A stretch of 39,985 bases of DNA. It comes from Planctomycetota bacterium. GTDB taxonomy: Bacteria; Planctomycetota; UBA1135; GCA-002686595. The stretch spans positions 1-39,985 of the forward strand of contig JADYYP010000073.1 in the NCBI GenBank assembly GCA_020853575.1. Direction: 5' to 3'. The notes under the pieces were generated by a model. The model was not told the DNA's origin and searched no databases. It worked only from the letters and a program-made list of their open reading frames with translations. Below, piece by piece: positions 22,441 to 29,783 of this stretch (position 1 is its first letter; every line of letters begins with the position of its first letter). The translations under genes and the position numbers were made by a program.

Positions 22441-25017
22441 TCAGTTCGAGCCCATCACGAAACGCACGCAGTTCTGCTGGGCCGCGCTCGCGCTGACGTT
22501 GTAGTACAGGTCCGTCGCGCCGTCGCCGTTGCGGTCGCCGAGCACGCGCGCCGTCGACATCACGAACTCGCTCTCCTGGAACTGGCGCAGCGGAGTGGGG
22601 CCGACCGCGGACCAAATCGTCTGCTCCCAGGCGACGAACTGCCCTTGGGTGTCCGCGATCAGGCGGCGCGCGCAGAACTCCCCGCCGACCGAGCCGTCGA
22701 AGTTCCCGGCGCTCTTCAGCTCGTGCGCGGCTTGCGCCAGCACGCCGACCAGAGCCCCGAATCGACCGCTGAAAATGCCGACGTCGCGTGCGTCGAGCGG
22801 CGACTGCCCGGTCTGCAGCTTGGAGATCCCCACGAAATCCGCGAATCCGTCCCCGTCGAAGTCCTCGATCGACGCGAACCCACGGAAGTCCGTGTAGTCC
22901 CCGGACACGACGGACGACTGGTAGAGCGAGGCGCAGTTCTTGGGATTGAGCAAGAAGAACGTGCCATCGCTGCGCTCGACCAGCACCTCGCGCACCCCGT
23001 CGTGATTCCAGTCCTCGGCGCGGCTGGTGACGGCACCCGCCACGACCGACGAGCACGTGCGCAGGACGCTACCGGACTTGCCCGAGACGACGCGATAGGG
23101 TGCGTTGGCAACTCCGATGTCTCCGACGCCGTCGGCATTGACGTCGTCCAGCGCCTCGAGCTCGCCCGACAGCGCGCTCGGCCACAGGAAGCTGCCCAGG
23201 AGTCCGCCCGTCGCGCCGCTCAACACGTGCATCGAGTAGAGCTGGAGGTTGGAGTCGAATCGATCCTGCACCACCAAGTCGTCGCTCTCGTCGTTGTTCC
23301 AGCGCCCGACGCTGACGACGCGCGCGCCGTAGAGCTGATTCGCCGTCGTGCCGAAGCGCGACCACAGCTGGCCGCAGTCCGCGGCCGAGTACGCGCGGAT
23401 CGATCCTGCCAGTGCTGCCGGAGCGGCGGCGTCGAAGGGGAAGTGCAGCACCATGTCCGTGCCGCCATCGGAGTTCAGGTCTTCCACCGCTGTGGATTCC
23501 TGCGCTTCGTCCGAGCACAAGTCCGAACAGCGCACCCAAGTGATCGCGCCCGCCGCGCAACCCGGGTCGAACCCGATCGCCGCGCCGCGCGCGCAAGCAT
23601 AGATGCGGTCCGTTCCGCTCGCGATCAGGTCCGAGGCGAGGCCGTCGATGCTGACGCTGTCGCCGAGAGCGAGTGTCGGCAGCGGCTCGCGGCGAATCTC
23701 CTGGCGCGATCCGTCCGGCATTTCCTGGACGATCACGAGCTCGTAGGGAACCAGCGCCGCGGTGTCGGCCGACAGCGTGACGTCGGGGAACAGCCCCGCG
23801 GGCCGGTAGCTGTCGTTGGTGACGATCAGCGCGCCGCTCGCGTCCTGCGCCAGGCTCAGGCGGCCGCGGAAGAAATGGTCGATCAAGCCCGCCGAAGCGG
23901 AGACCGCCGCGGGCGCGAGGAGCGACAGGTTGTCGACCACGACGCTGTCGATGCCATGAAACGTGTCGCAGGCGCTGCCGATGAGCGTCTTGCGCGCCGG
24001 AATCACGGATGGTGCGTTCAAGCCAGGCAGCAGGCGGCGTCGCGCGAGTCGATTCGTCGCTCCGTGGAACGCATCCGTGGAGCGGTAGTATTCCTCGGGC
24101 GTGTACAGCGCGTTCGGCGGGCAGCGGTCACTCGTGCTCAGCGTCCACGCGGCGGGGAACGGGTAGCTGGCGTCGATCGTGTCGTCGCTGAAGAAGTGCG
24201 TTGCCGTCTCCAGCACGCGTGCGTCGAAATAGCTCGCGTGGGTCAGGCGCGTCTCGGCGCCCACGCCGACGGTCGCGAACGCGTTGCGCGTCATGCTGAT
24301 GAAGTTGGTCTCGCGCTCCTCGATCAGGCTGGCGCCCAGGACGGTCCCGGGAACGCCGAACAGCTCGTGGCCGGGGTGCGGGTCGTTGCGCGTGTGCGCG
24401 GGCGAAGTCTGGTCCTGCAAGAGGTGCACGTTGCAGCCCAGCGCCACGAGCATGTGCTCTTCGGCCTCGAGGCGCTCGAGTTCCTGCGCGCCGACGATCG
24501 AGGACTCGAAGTGCGCGACGGCCGCGCGCCAGGAGTACTCGTTGCCAGCACCGTCGAAAGCCCAATCGCGTGCGTTGTGCGGGCCGCCACTCAGCGGGGC
24601 GCCGGTGACGTCTTGGAAGTGGTTTCTCGGCCGGAACCACGAGAAATCGCCGAGCGCGCTGGGACATGCGTTCAGGGTGCACAGGCTCGTGATGAACAGC
24701 GACTGGCCGTCCTCGAGCACACTGCCGGCCATCACCAAGCCGTAGGCATCGCGCGTCAGGGTTCGGATGCGCGGCGAGGCCATCACCGCGGCCGCCAGAT
24801 AGTCGGGACGATAGCTGCGCTGGTCGAACTCGAGCTCGACCACGACCTCGCGGAAGCGCACCGACTCACGCAAGGCCTCTTGGGTCAGTCGACAGTGCGT
24901 CGGGGTGTCGTGCGCGATGGCCAGCGCGGTCGGGCCGGAGCCGATCAATGCCGCGGCGGCGAGCCAAGAGCGCTGCGCATCGAGCGCGCGACACCGGACA
25001 TTTCGATCTTGGTTCAT
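22441..25017 (-). CDS. Zinc-phospholipase-C-like domain fused to a seven-repeat FG-GAP propeller
   Basis: An 858-residue secreted protein. After a signal-like N-terminus (about 1-36), residues 40-230 match the zinc-dependent phospholipase C/S1-P1 pattern: DTPTHCRLTQEAL, AGSVLEDG, FRPRNHFQD (His133), then His188, and H198-LLQ-D202-QTSPAH208. Residues about 560-850 carry seven propeller motifs with acidic loops: DLNSDGGTDM, RWNNDESDDL, DVNADGVGDI, DWNHDGVREV, DFDGDGFADF, NFDGSVGGEF and DRNGDGATDL. The enzyme part may cut phospholipids or nucleotides, and the propeller may bind calcium and partners. GAGAGG lies 5 nt before the ATG at 25017. The NHL lipoprotein gene ends 40 bp upstream, so the two are probably one transcript. 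It lacks the 141-residue domain. Confidence 0.75.
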   Translation of the reverse strand: MNQDRNVRCRALDAQRSWLAAAALIGSGPTALAIAHDTPTHCRLTQEALRESVRFREVVVELEFDQRSYRPDYLAAAVMASPRIRTLTRDAYGLVMAGSVLEDGQSLFITSLCTLNACPSALGDFSWFRPRNHFQDVTGAPLSGGPHNARDWAFDGAGNEYSWRAAVAHFESSIVGAQELERLEAEEHMLVALGCNVHLLQDQTSPAHTRNDPHPGHELFGVPGTVLGASLIEERETNFISMTRNAFATVGVGAETRLTHASYFDARVLETATHFFSDDTIDASYPFPAAWTLSTSDRCPPNALYTPEEYYRSTDAFHGATNRLARRRLLPGLNAPSVIPARKTLIGSACDTFHGIDSVVVDNLSLLAPAAVSASAGLIDHFFRGRLSLAQDASGALIVTNDSYRPAGLFPDVTLSADTAALVPYELVIVQEMPDGSRQEIRREPLPTLALGDSVSIDGLASDLIASGTDRIYACARGAAIGFDPGCAAGAITWVRCSDLCSDEAQESTAVEDLNSDGGTDMVLHFPFDAAAPAALAGSIRAYSAADCGQLWSRFGTTANQLYGARVVSVGRWNNDESDDLVVQDRFDSNLQLYSMHVLSGATGGLLGSFLWPSALSGELEALDDVNADGVGDIGVANAPYRVVSGKSGSVLRTCSSVVAGAVTSRAEDWNHDGVREVLVERSDGTFFLLNPKNCASLYQSSVVSGDYTDFRGFASIEDFDGDGFADFVGISKLQTGQSPLDARDVGIFSGRFGALVGVLAQAAHELKSAGNFDGSVGGEFCARRLIADTQGQFVAWEQTIWSAVGPTPLRQFQESEFVMSTARVLGDRNGDGATDLYYNVSASAAQQNCVRFVMGSN

Positions 25018-25057
25018 GGCGCCTCTCGAAGGTTGCTCGGCGTTCATTCGCGGTTGC

Positions 25058-26911
25058 TCAGAAGGAGTGGATGCGCCACGGACCTGAACCCGACTGGCGC
25101 CGCAGCACCCACGCCAGCGCGCTTCCGCCCGTGGTCGAGCCCGTCTCGACCTGCGCGTAGGGCTCGCGACGCTCGATCTCGGAGGGCGCGGTGAGCTGCC
25201 CGATCGCAGCCAGGAACTCGGCGCGACTCGGCGGATCCGCCAGGACCGTCGCGACGAATCCGGCGAGGCTCTCGTCGAACAGCTCGAGCGCGTGGGCATC
25301 GTCCCCGGCGAGCAACTTCGAGATGGCGTCGCTCACGATTTCACTCGGGCTCTGGCCGGGAGCATCGCTCTGGATGTCGAACACCGCGATCCCCGAGGGC
25401 GCGCTGGCGCCGATCGCGATGCGGACTCCCGCGTCGCGGCGCGTGAAGCACAGACTGCGCGCATCCGGAGGAGCTTCGAACTCTCGCTGCAGTCCGCCGA
25501 AGGTGTCGACGAAGTACACACGCCGCGCTTGTGTGTCGAGCAGGGCGAGCGCGCCGCTCTCGTCGTCCAGCGCGAGGTCCGCGGGCGATGCGAGCACCAC
25601 CGACGACGGCGGAACACCTTGTCCCCAGGACAACGACGGATTCCCGCGCGCGTCGAACACGCGCACCATGCTCGCGCCCGAGTCGAGCACCGCGATGCCG
25701 TCGCCGAACGACTGCAGGCGCGTCGGGCTCACGAACGCCGTCCCGCCCTCCTCGCTTCCGAGGATCACGCGCAGCACGGCGCCGGAGGTGTCGAAGACCT
25801 GCACGCGTCGATTGCCGCTGTCCGCCACCCAGACGTGGATCGAGTCATCGCGCGGATCGATGGTGATCGCGACGTCCGCTGGAGCGTCGAGCTCGCCCGG
25901 CGCGGCTCCCGACGTCCCGAGCTCTCCGTTCGTGCCGAAGCTGGCGTCGAGTTGCCATCCGGCGGCGGAGTCGTAGCGGCGCACGCGGTCCGCGCTCGAG
26001 TCCGCGACGAACCAGTCGCCCGCGGCGTCGACGCAGAAGCCCGAGGGCGTAGCGGCACCGGCGAGCACGGTCGTCGCCGTCGTCGATCCGTCTCGCGCGA
26101 GATGTCGGATCACCGCGCTGCTCGACGACAGGGCCAGCAGCCCATCGCTCAACGGATCGTCGGCCAGCTCGTCCACGGTTTCACCGGGGAGCCAGGCCGC
26201 GACTTGCGCCGCACCCGAGCCGGAGAGGCAAGTCAGCATCGCGGGCGATTCGGCCGCGCTGGCCAGCCACAGCCCGTTCGGCAAGCGCACCGAAACCCGC
26301 GGAGTATGCGCTCCGACGCCGGGCGCGGTGACGGTCACGAGCTCGTCGAACACGACACGCTGGTCTGGATGCGCGTCGCCATCGAGGTCGATCAGCGCGT
26401 GCGTCGGCGGTGCGACGTCGTCGCGCACCTGGATCAGCGCGATCACGGAGGATCCCGCGGCGCACACCGAGGGTTGGAAGATGGGCCGCACGGCGTTCGA
26501 GGGCGTCGCTGCGTTGACCAGCTCGACCGTCTGCTCGACGTCGCGACCGTCGCTGAAGTGCCCGCGGAACGCGAGCTGCTGGGCTCCCGCGGAGAGCGGG
26601 ATGTCGAGCACGTAGTGCGAGCCTTGGAACTCGACAGCTTGCACCGTGCCCGGAGAGATGAGCGCGAGCGATTCGAGCCCAGGGGCGCGCGCTTCGAAGG
26701 TCACCGCCAGCGCATCGACCGCCGTCGAGGCGCCGACACCCAGGCCGAGCAGATCATTGGATGCCTGAGGGTTCCCTCCGCCGCCGCCGCCTCCTCCGCC
26801 GCCGCAAGCGCTGACCGCGCTCCACAGTGCGCACGCCCAAGCGAGGGTCCTGACCGTGGCGGGACGGACGTGCGTCGAGTGCGGCCGAAACCAGCCGGGA
26901 AGTGAGCTCAT
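25058..26911 (-). CDS. Lipoprotein with NHL-type propeller and a poly-Gly spacer
   Basis: A 617-residue protein. AGGAG 6 nt before the ATG at 26911 fixes the start. The signal ends in AVSAC, and ten Gly follow the lipid-bearing Cys at once as a flexible tether. Residues about 45-230 are beta-rich and include DLDGDAHPDQRVVFDELV, a calcium-like loop. Residues about 270-500 hold NHL-like repeats: TPSGFCVDAAGDWFVADSS, APADVAITIDPRDDSIHVWV, NRRVQVFDTSGAVLRVI, SPTRLQSFGDGIAVLDSG and SPADLALDDESGALALLDT. The C-terminal 110 residues are helical (SEIVSDAISKLLAGDDAHAL) and end in WRIHSF. It is probably surface-exposed and co-transcribed with the phospholipase-like gene 40 bp downstream. Confidence 0.8.
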   Translation of the reverse strand: MSSLPGWFRPHSTHVRPATVRTLAWACALWSAVSACGGGGGGGGGGNPQASNDLLGLGVGASTAVDALAVTFEARAPGLESLALISPGTVQAVEFQGSHYVLDIPLSAGAQQLAFRGHFSDGRDVEQTVELVNAATPSNAVRPIFQPSVCAAGSSVIALIQVRDDVAPPTHALIDLDGDAHPDQRVVFDELVTVTAPGVGAHTPRVSVRLPNGLWLASAAESPAMLTCLSGSGAAQVAAWLPGETVDELADDPLSDGLLALSSSSAVIRHLARDGSTTATTVLAGAATPSGFCVDAAGDWFVADSSADRVRRYDSAAGWQLDASFGTNGELGTSGAAPGELDAPADVAITIDPRDDSIHVWVADSGNRRVQVFDTSGAVLRVILGSEEGGTAFVSPTRLQSFGDGIAVLDSGASMVRVFDARGNPSLSWGQGVPPSSVVLASPADLALDDESGALALLDTQARRVYFVDTFGGLQREFEAPPDARSLCFTRRDAGVRIAIGASAPSGIAVFDIQSDAPGQSPSEIVSDAISKLLAGDDAHALELFDESLAGFVATVLADPPSRAEFLAAIGQLTAPSEIERREPYAQVETGSTTGGSALAWVLRRQSGSGPWRIHSF

Positions 26912-27007
26912 CGGTTCTCCTGAAGAACGACGTGGTTGTCGGGGCGGGGAGCCAGGTGTTGCGGACCGAGCGCGCCCTGCGTCAACGGGAGAGCGAGGCT
27001 TCGGGTG

Positions 27008-27025
27008 CGTCACTGCGACGTGACG
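27008..27025. promoter_or_regulatory. Inverted repeat upstream of the NHL lipoprotein gene
   Basis: CGTCAC-TGCGAC-GTGACG is a perfect 6-bp inverted repeat with a 6-nt spacer, about 100 bp before the lipoprotein start at 26911. It has the form of an operator for a dimeric regulator; no other copy was noticed. Confidence 0.25.
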
Positions 27026-27203
27026 ACGGAAACTCGCAGCGCGCGACGCCGGGAGCATGGTACTGCGGCGGGCGCTTGCTCCGGAACTGCCGCAGGCGCC
27101 ACGGGCGCCGAGATCGGCGTGGGAGGGCTCGCGCGCGGCTCCGCGAGCTCGCCCACGGCCCTGGCGCGGGGCGCGCCCGCATGGCGGAAGCCCCTCGGGC
27201 CGC

Positions 27204-28883
27204 TCAGGGTTGGATGTGCACGCGCAGACCGTTCGACAGTCCCGTGGTGCTCGCGCTCGCCGGATCGCGCATCCAGAACTGGCAGTACGCGTCGGCGCCG
27301 GCGACGAGCGCAGGGTCGAGCCCGCTGTCGATGTGCGCGTTGAAGTCGTAGGCGTACGAGCCCGTGCAACTCGAGCCGCTGGCGTTCCCGCCGGAGTTCG
27401 TCGCCGGCAAGCGCTGCGTCGGAGGCTGCACGCACAGCGAGCCTCCCTGGAACGGCGCGGCCGCGGGTGCATAGCCATAGAACATCAGGCCCTGCTTCTG
27501 GTTCAGCACCTGCACGACGCTCACGACGAACGCGTTCGGCGAGCTGACGCTCGGCGTGCCGCTCGAGCCGATCATTGGCACGCAGCCGAGGCTGTTGGTC
27601 TTGGCCGTGCAGAAGCTCGAGGTCGGAGGCGGTTGGACACCCCACACGTACGCCTCGCCTGGCGTGCCCGCGCTGGGCACGTCGGCGAGTTCCGCGCCCG
27701 CGAGCGCGAAGTCGGCGTCGAGCGCGACGGCGGTGCCGAGCCTGTCGGCGTCGCTCGTCGCGCTTCCGCTGAGCGCGAGGCGCTCGCTCCACGAGCTGCC
27801 GTCGAAGTCGAACAGCCGCACGGTGCCCGAGGTCGCGCCGCCGGTGCTCGCGCCGTTGGGCGCGCCGACGATCGCCGTCGTCCCGTCGAGCGCGACCGAC
27901 GAGCCGAACGCGTCGGCGTCGTCGGTGCCAGCGCCGAGGAGCTTCTGCTCCTGCGTCCACGTCGCGCCGCGCTTGAAGACGTAGGCGCTGCCGACGTGAA
28001 TGTTGCTCGGCAGATGGCTTTCCGCCCACGCGCCGAAGATCGCGCGCGTGCCGTCGAAGTCGATCGAGCAGGCGAATTGGCGTTGGTCCGGCGTGTCGTT
28101 CGCGACGATCTCCGCGCTCTGCGACCAACTCGACCCCGCGCGTGTCCATTCGAAGGCGCGGCCGGTCGAGATCGCGTTGTTGATCAAGTCGAACGAGAGC
28201 GGAGCTCCGATCAAGAGCGTGTTCCCGCGCAGGGCGAGCGCGCGCCCGCTGCGCGAGCCATAGATCGCGTTGAACGCGGCGTTCGGGACGATGCGCTGCT
28301 GCAGCGTCCAGGTCGCGCCACCGCGGACGAACACGTAGGTCGCGCCGGCGAACAGCGTGCTCGCGCTCGTCGACTGTGGGGCGCCGATCGCGCACGTGTC
28401 GCCGTCGAGCGCGACCGCGTAGCCGAATTCGGCCGACTGCTCGGGGTCGTTCGGCACGAGCTTGGCCTGCTGCGTCCACGTGCTCCCGTTGCGCACGAAC
28501 ACGTACGCCGCACCCGCGCCGAGGAACCCGCCGGTGGTCGCGCCGCGCGCGCCGACGACCAGCGTGTCGCCGTCGAGCGCGAGGGCGCAACCCAGGCCGT
28601 TGCCCACCGCGTCGTCCGCTGCGAGGAGCTCCGCTTGCTGCGTCCAAACCCCGCTCGAGCGCACGTGCACGACGGCCCGGCCGCTCAGTCCGGTCGAGAG
28701 GCGCGGCATCCCGACGGCGCACGTGCTTCCGTCGAGGGCGACCGCCGACCCGTAGCCGCTCAAGGGTGATGTCGTCGAGGGCAGCAGTCGCGCCTGTTCG
28801 ACGGCGGACCACTGGGCGAAGCTCGCCGGGGCGAGCACGAGGGCGAGTGGGAGGGCGAGTGGGAGGGCGAGACGCAGGTGCAT
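27204..28883 (-). CDS. Secreted seven-repeat FG-GAP protein with the recurrent C-terminal domain
   Basis: A 559-residue protein with a Leu/Ala/Pro-rich signal peptide (MHLRLALPLALPLALVLAPASFA). Seven integrin-like FG-GAP units follow over residues about 40-400: YGSAVALDGSTCAVGMPR, LGCALALDGDTLVVGARG, FGYAVALDGDTCAIGAPQ, SGRALALRGNTLLIGAPL, FACSIDFDGTRAIFGAWA, FGSSVALDGTTAIVGAPN and LGTAVALDADFALAGAEL. Each is paired with a GxWTQxAKL strand, making one seven-bladed propeller. The last 136 residues (27207-27614) are a diverged form of the recurrent domain: FCTAKTNSLGC, GLMFYG, LCVQPPTQR, SCTG, FWMRDP and LSNGL. It is 5 residues shorter than the other copies. Function is unknown; cell-surface binding is inferred. 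Confidence 0.85.
   Translation of the reverse strand: MHLRLALPLALPLALVLAPASFAQWSAVEQARLLPSTTSPLSGYGSAVALDGSTCAVGMPRLSTGLSGRAVVHVRSSGVWTQQAELLAADDAVGNGLGCALALDGDTLVVGARGATTGGFLGAGAAYVFVRNGSTWTQQAKLVPNDPEQSAEFGYAVALDGDTCAIGAPQSTSASTLFAGATYVFVRGGATWTLQQRIVPNAAFNAIYGSRSGRALALRGNTLLIGAPLSFDLINNAISTGRAFEWTRAGSSWSQSAEIVANDTPDQRQFACSIDFDGTRAIFGAWAESHLPSNIHVGSAYVFKRGATWTQEQKLLGAGTDDADAFGSSVALDGTTAIVGAPNGASTGGATSGTVRLFDFDGSSWSERLALSGSATSDADRLGTAVALDADFALAGAELADVPSAGTPGEAYVWGVQPPPTSSFCTAKTNSLGCVPMIGSSGTPSVSSPNAFVVSVVQVLNQKQGLMFYGYAPAAAPFQGGSLCVQPPTQRLPATNSGGNASGSSCTGSYAYDFNAHIDSGLDPALVAGADAYCQFWMRDPASASTTGLSNGLRVHIQP
28838..28873 (-). repeat. 12-bp tandem repeat in a signal peptide
   Basis: A 12-bp unit (plus strand GAGGGCGAGTGG and its permutations) is repeated close to three times in frame and encodes LALP-LALP-LAL, the hydrophobic core of the signal peptide of the FG-GAP protein. 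Copy number could change export efficiency. Confidence 0.7.
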
Positions 28884-29783
28884 GAGCGAGCGCTTTCGCT
28901 AGGTGGGGAATCGAGCTTCCTCTCAGGCCATCCGCGCTTTGAACGTGGCGTTACAGCCCTCGGCCAAACGGACTCGACCCACGGCGCCGTCAGCCGCCGA
29001 AACGCTGCACGACGCTCTCGAGCACCGGCCTCGAGTTTGGCGGATGCGTCGCGAGCGCGCGTCGCATCGGTCGCGGCTCTCGCGGTGACGAGCTGGTCAC
29101 AGACCTGGGCGCGCTCCCCGCGCGCTCGGTGGCGCTTGAACTCGATCAAGTCGGCACCGCACGTGTAGGCGAGGCCGCTCGCGCCGCCGGTGGGGGGCCC
29201 ACGAGCGAGACCACTCGCCCGCGGTCGCGCGGAGGCCGGCGGCTGGGCGTGGGTCCGCCTTGGACGGAGACTGGGCGACCTCGGGGCGCTCGACAGCGTC
29301 GAACGCGCGACGGTCATCGGGGCTGCTCGCATCTCCGTGCGGCTGCTGGGACGAACTCGTTCGCTTCGACGAGCACGCGCGCGCCCTCGCACGCACAGCT
29401 CGCCAGCGCGAGGGCGACGTTGCTAGGAAGCTCCGCGCGGCCGAGAACCTCACTCGGCGCTCGCTCGTTTCGTTGCGGAGCTCGAGTGCGAGGCCAATCG
29501 CGACGGAGCGCGCTCGCAGTGGGCACCAGAACGAGAGTCGAGACCCACGCACCTCCGGGGCTGGCCGCTGCGCCCGTCTTCCGCGCTCCACGAGCTCGAT
29601 CGCGAACGAATCGCGGGTGCTGTCAGCAAGTCGCGGTCTCGGTCGAGCGCCTGGCCTGCCCCCGGCATCGGCGAGTTCGAGCCCTCGAAATTCTGACGAA
29701 CACGTTCCGATGTCTCATTCGGCGGCATCTGGCGGTCTCCGGCTCGCCCCAGGCGTCGCCGCGTGCCGCACACATCTACATCC
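28884..29783. other. 900-bp divergent intergenic region without a recognisable gene
   Basis: It separates two divergent propeller genes. Open frames on both strands were read, including ones of 160-260 codons; all are Arg/Ser-rich, lack motifs and do not keep the G/C third-position pattern of the real genes. One frame around 29340-29470 has a short amphipathic stretch (DELVRFDEHARALARTAR) that could be a decayed gene. No tRNA, hairpin terminator or repeat array was seen. Confidence 0.5.

Noticed and set aside
24009..24191. Short open frames inside large genes proposed as nested genes
   Set aside because: They have no start signal or motif and follow from the codon bias of the overlapping gene.
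22231..25194. 987-codon open frame on the plus strand opposite the phospholipase-like gene
   Set aside because: It is an antisense shadow caused by high GC; the product is Arg/Val/His-rich with no motif, while the minus-strand frame has signal, zinc-site and propeller motifs.
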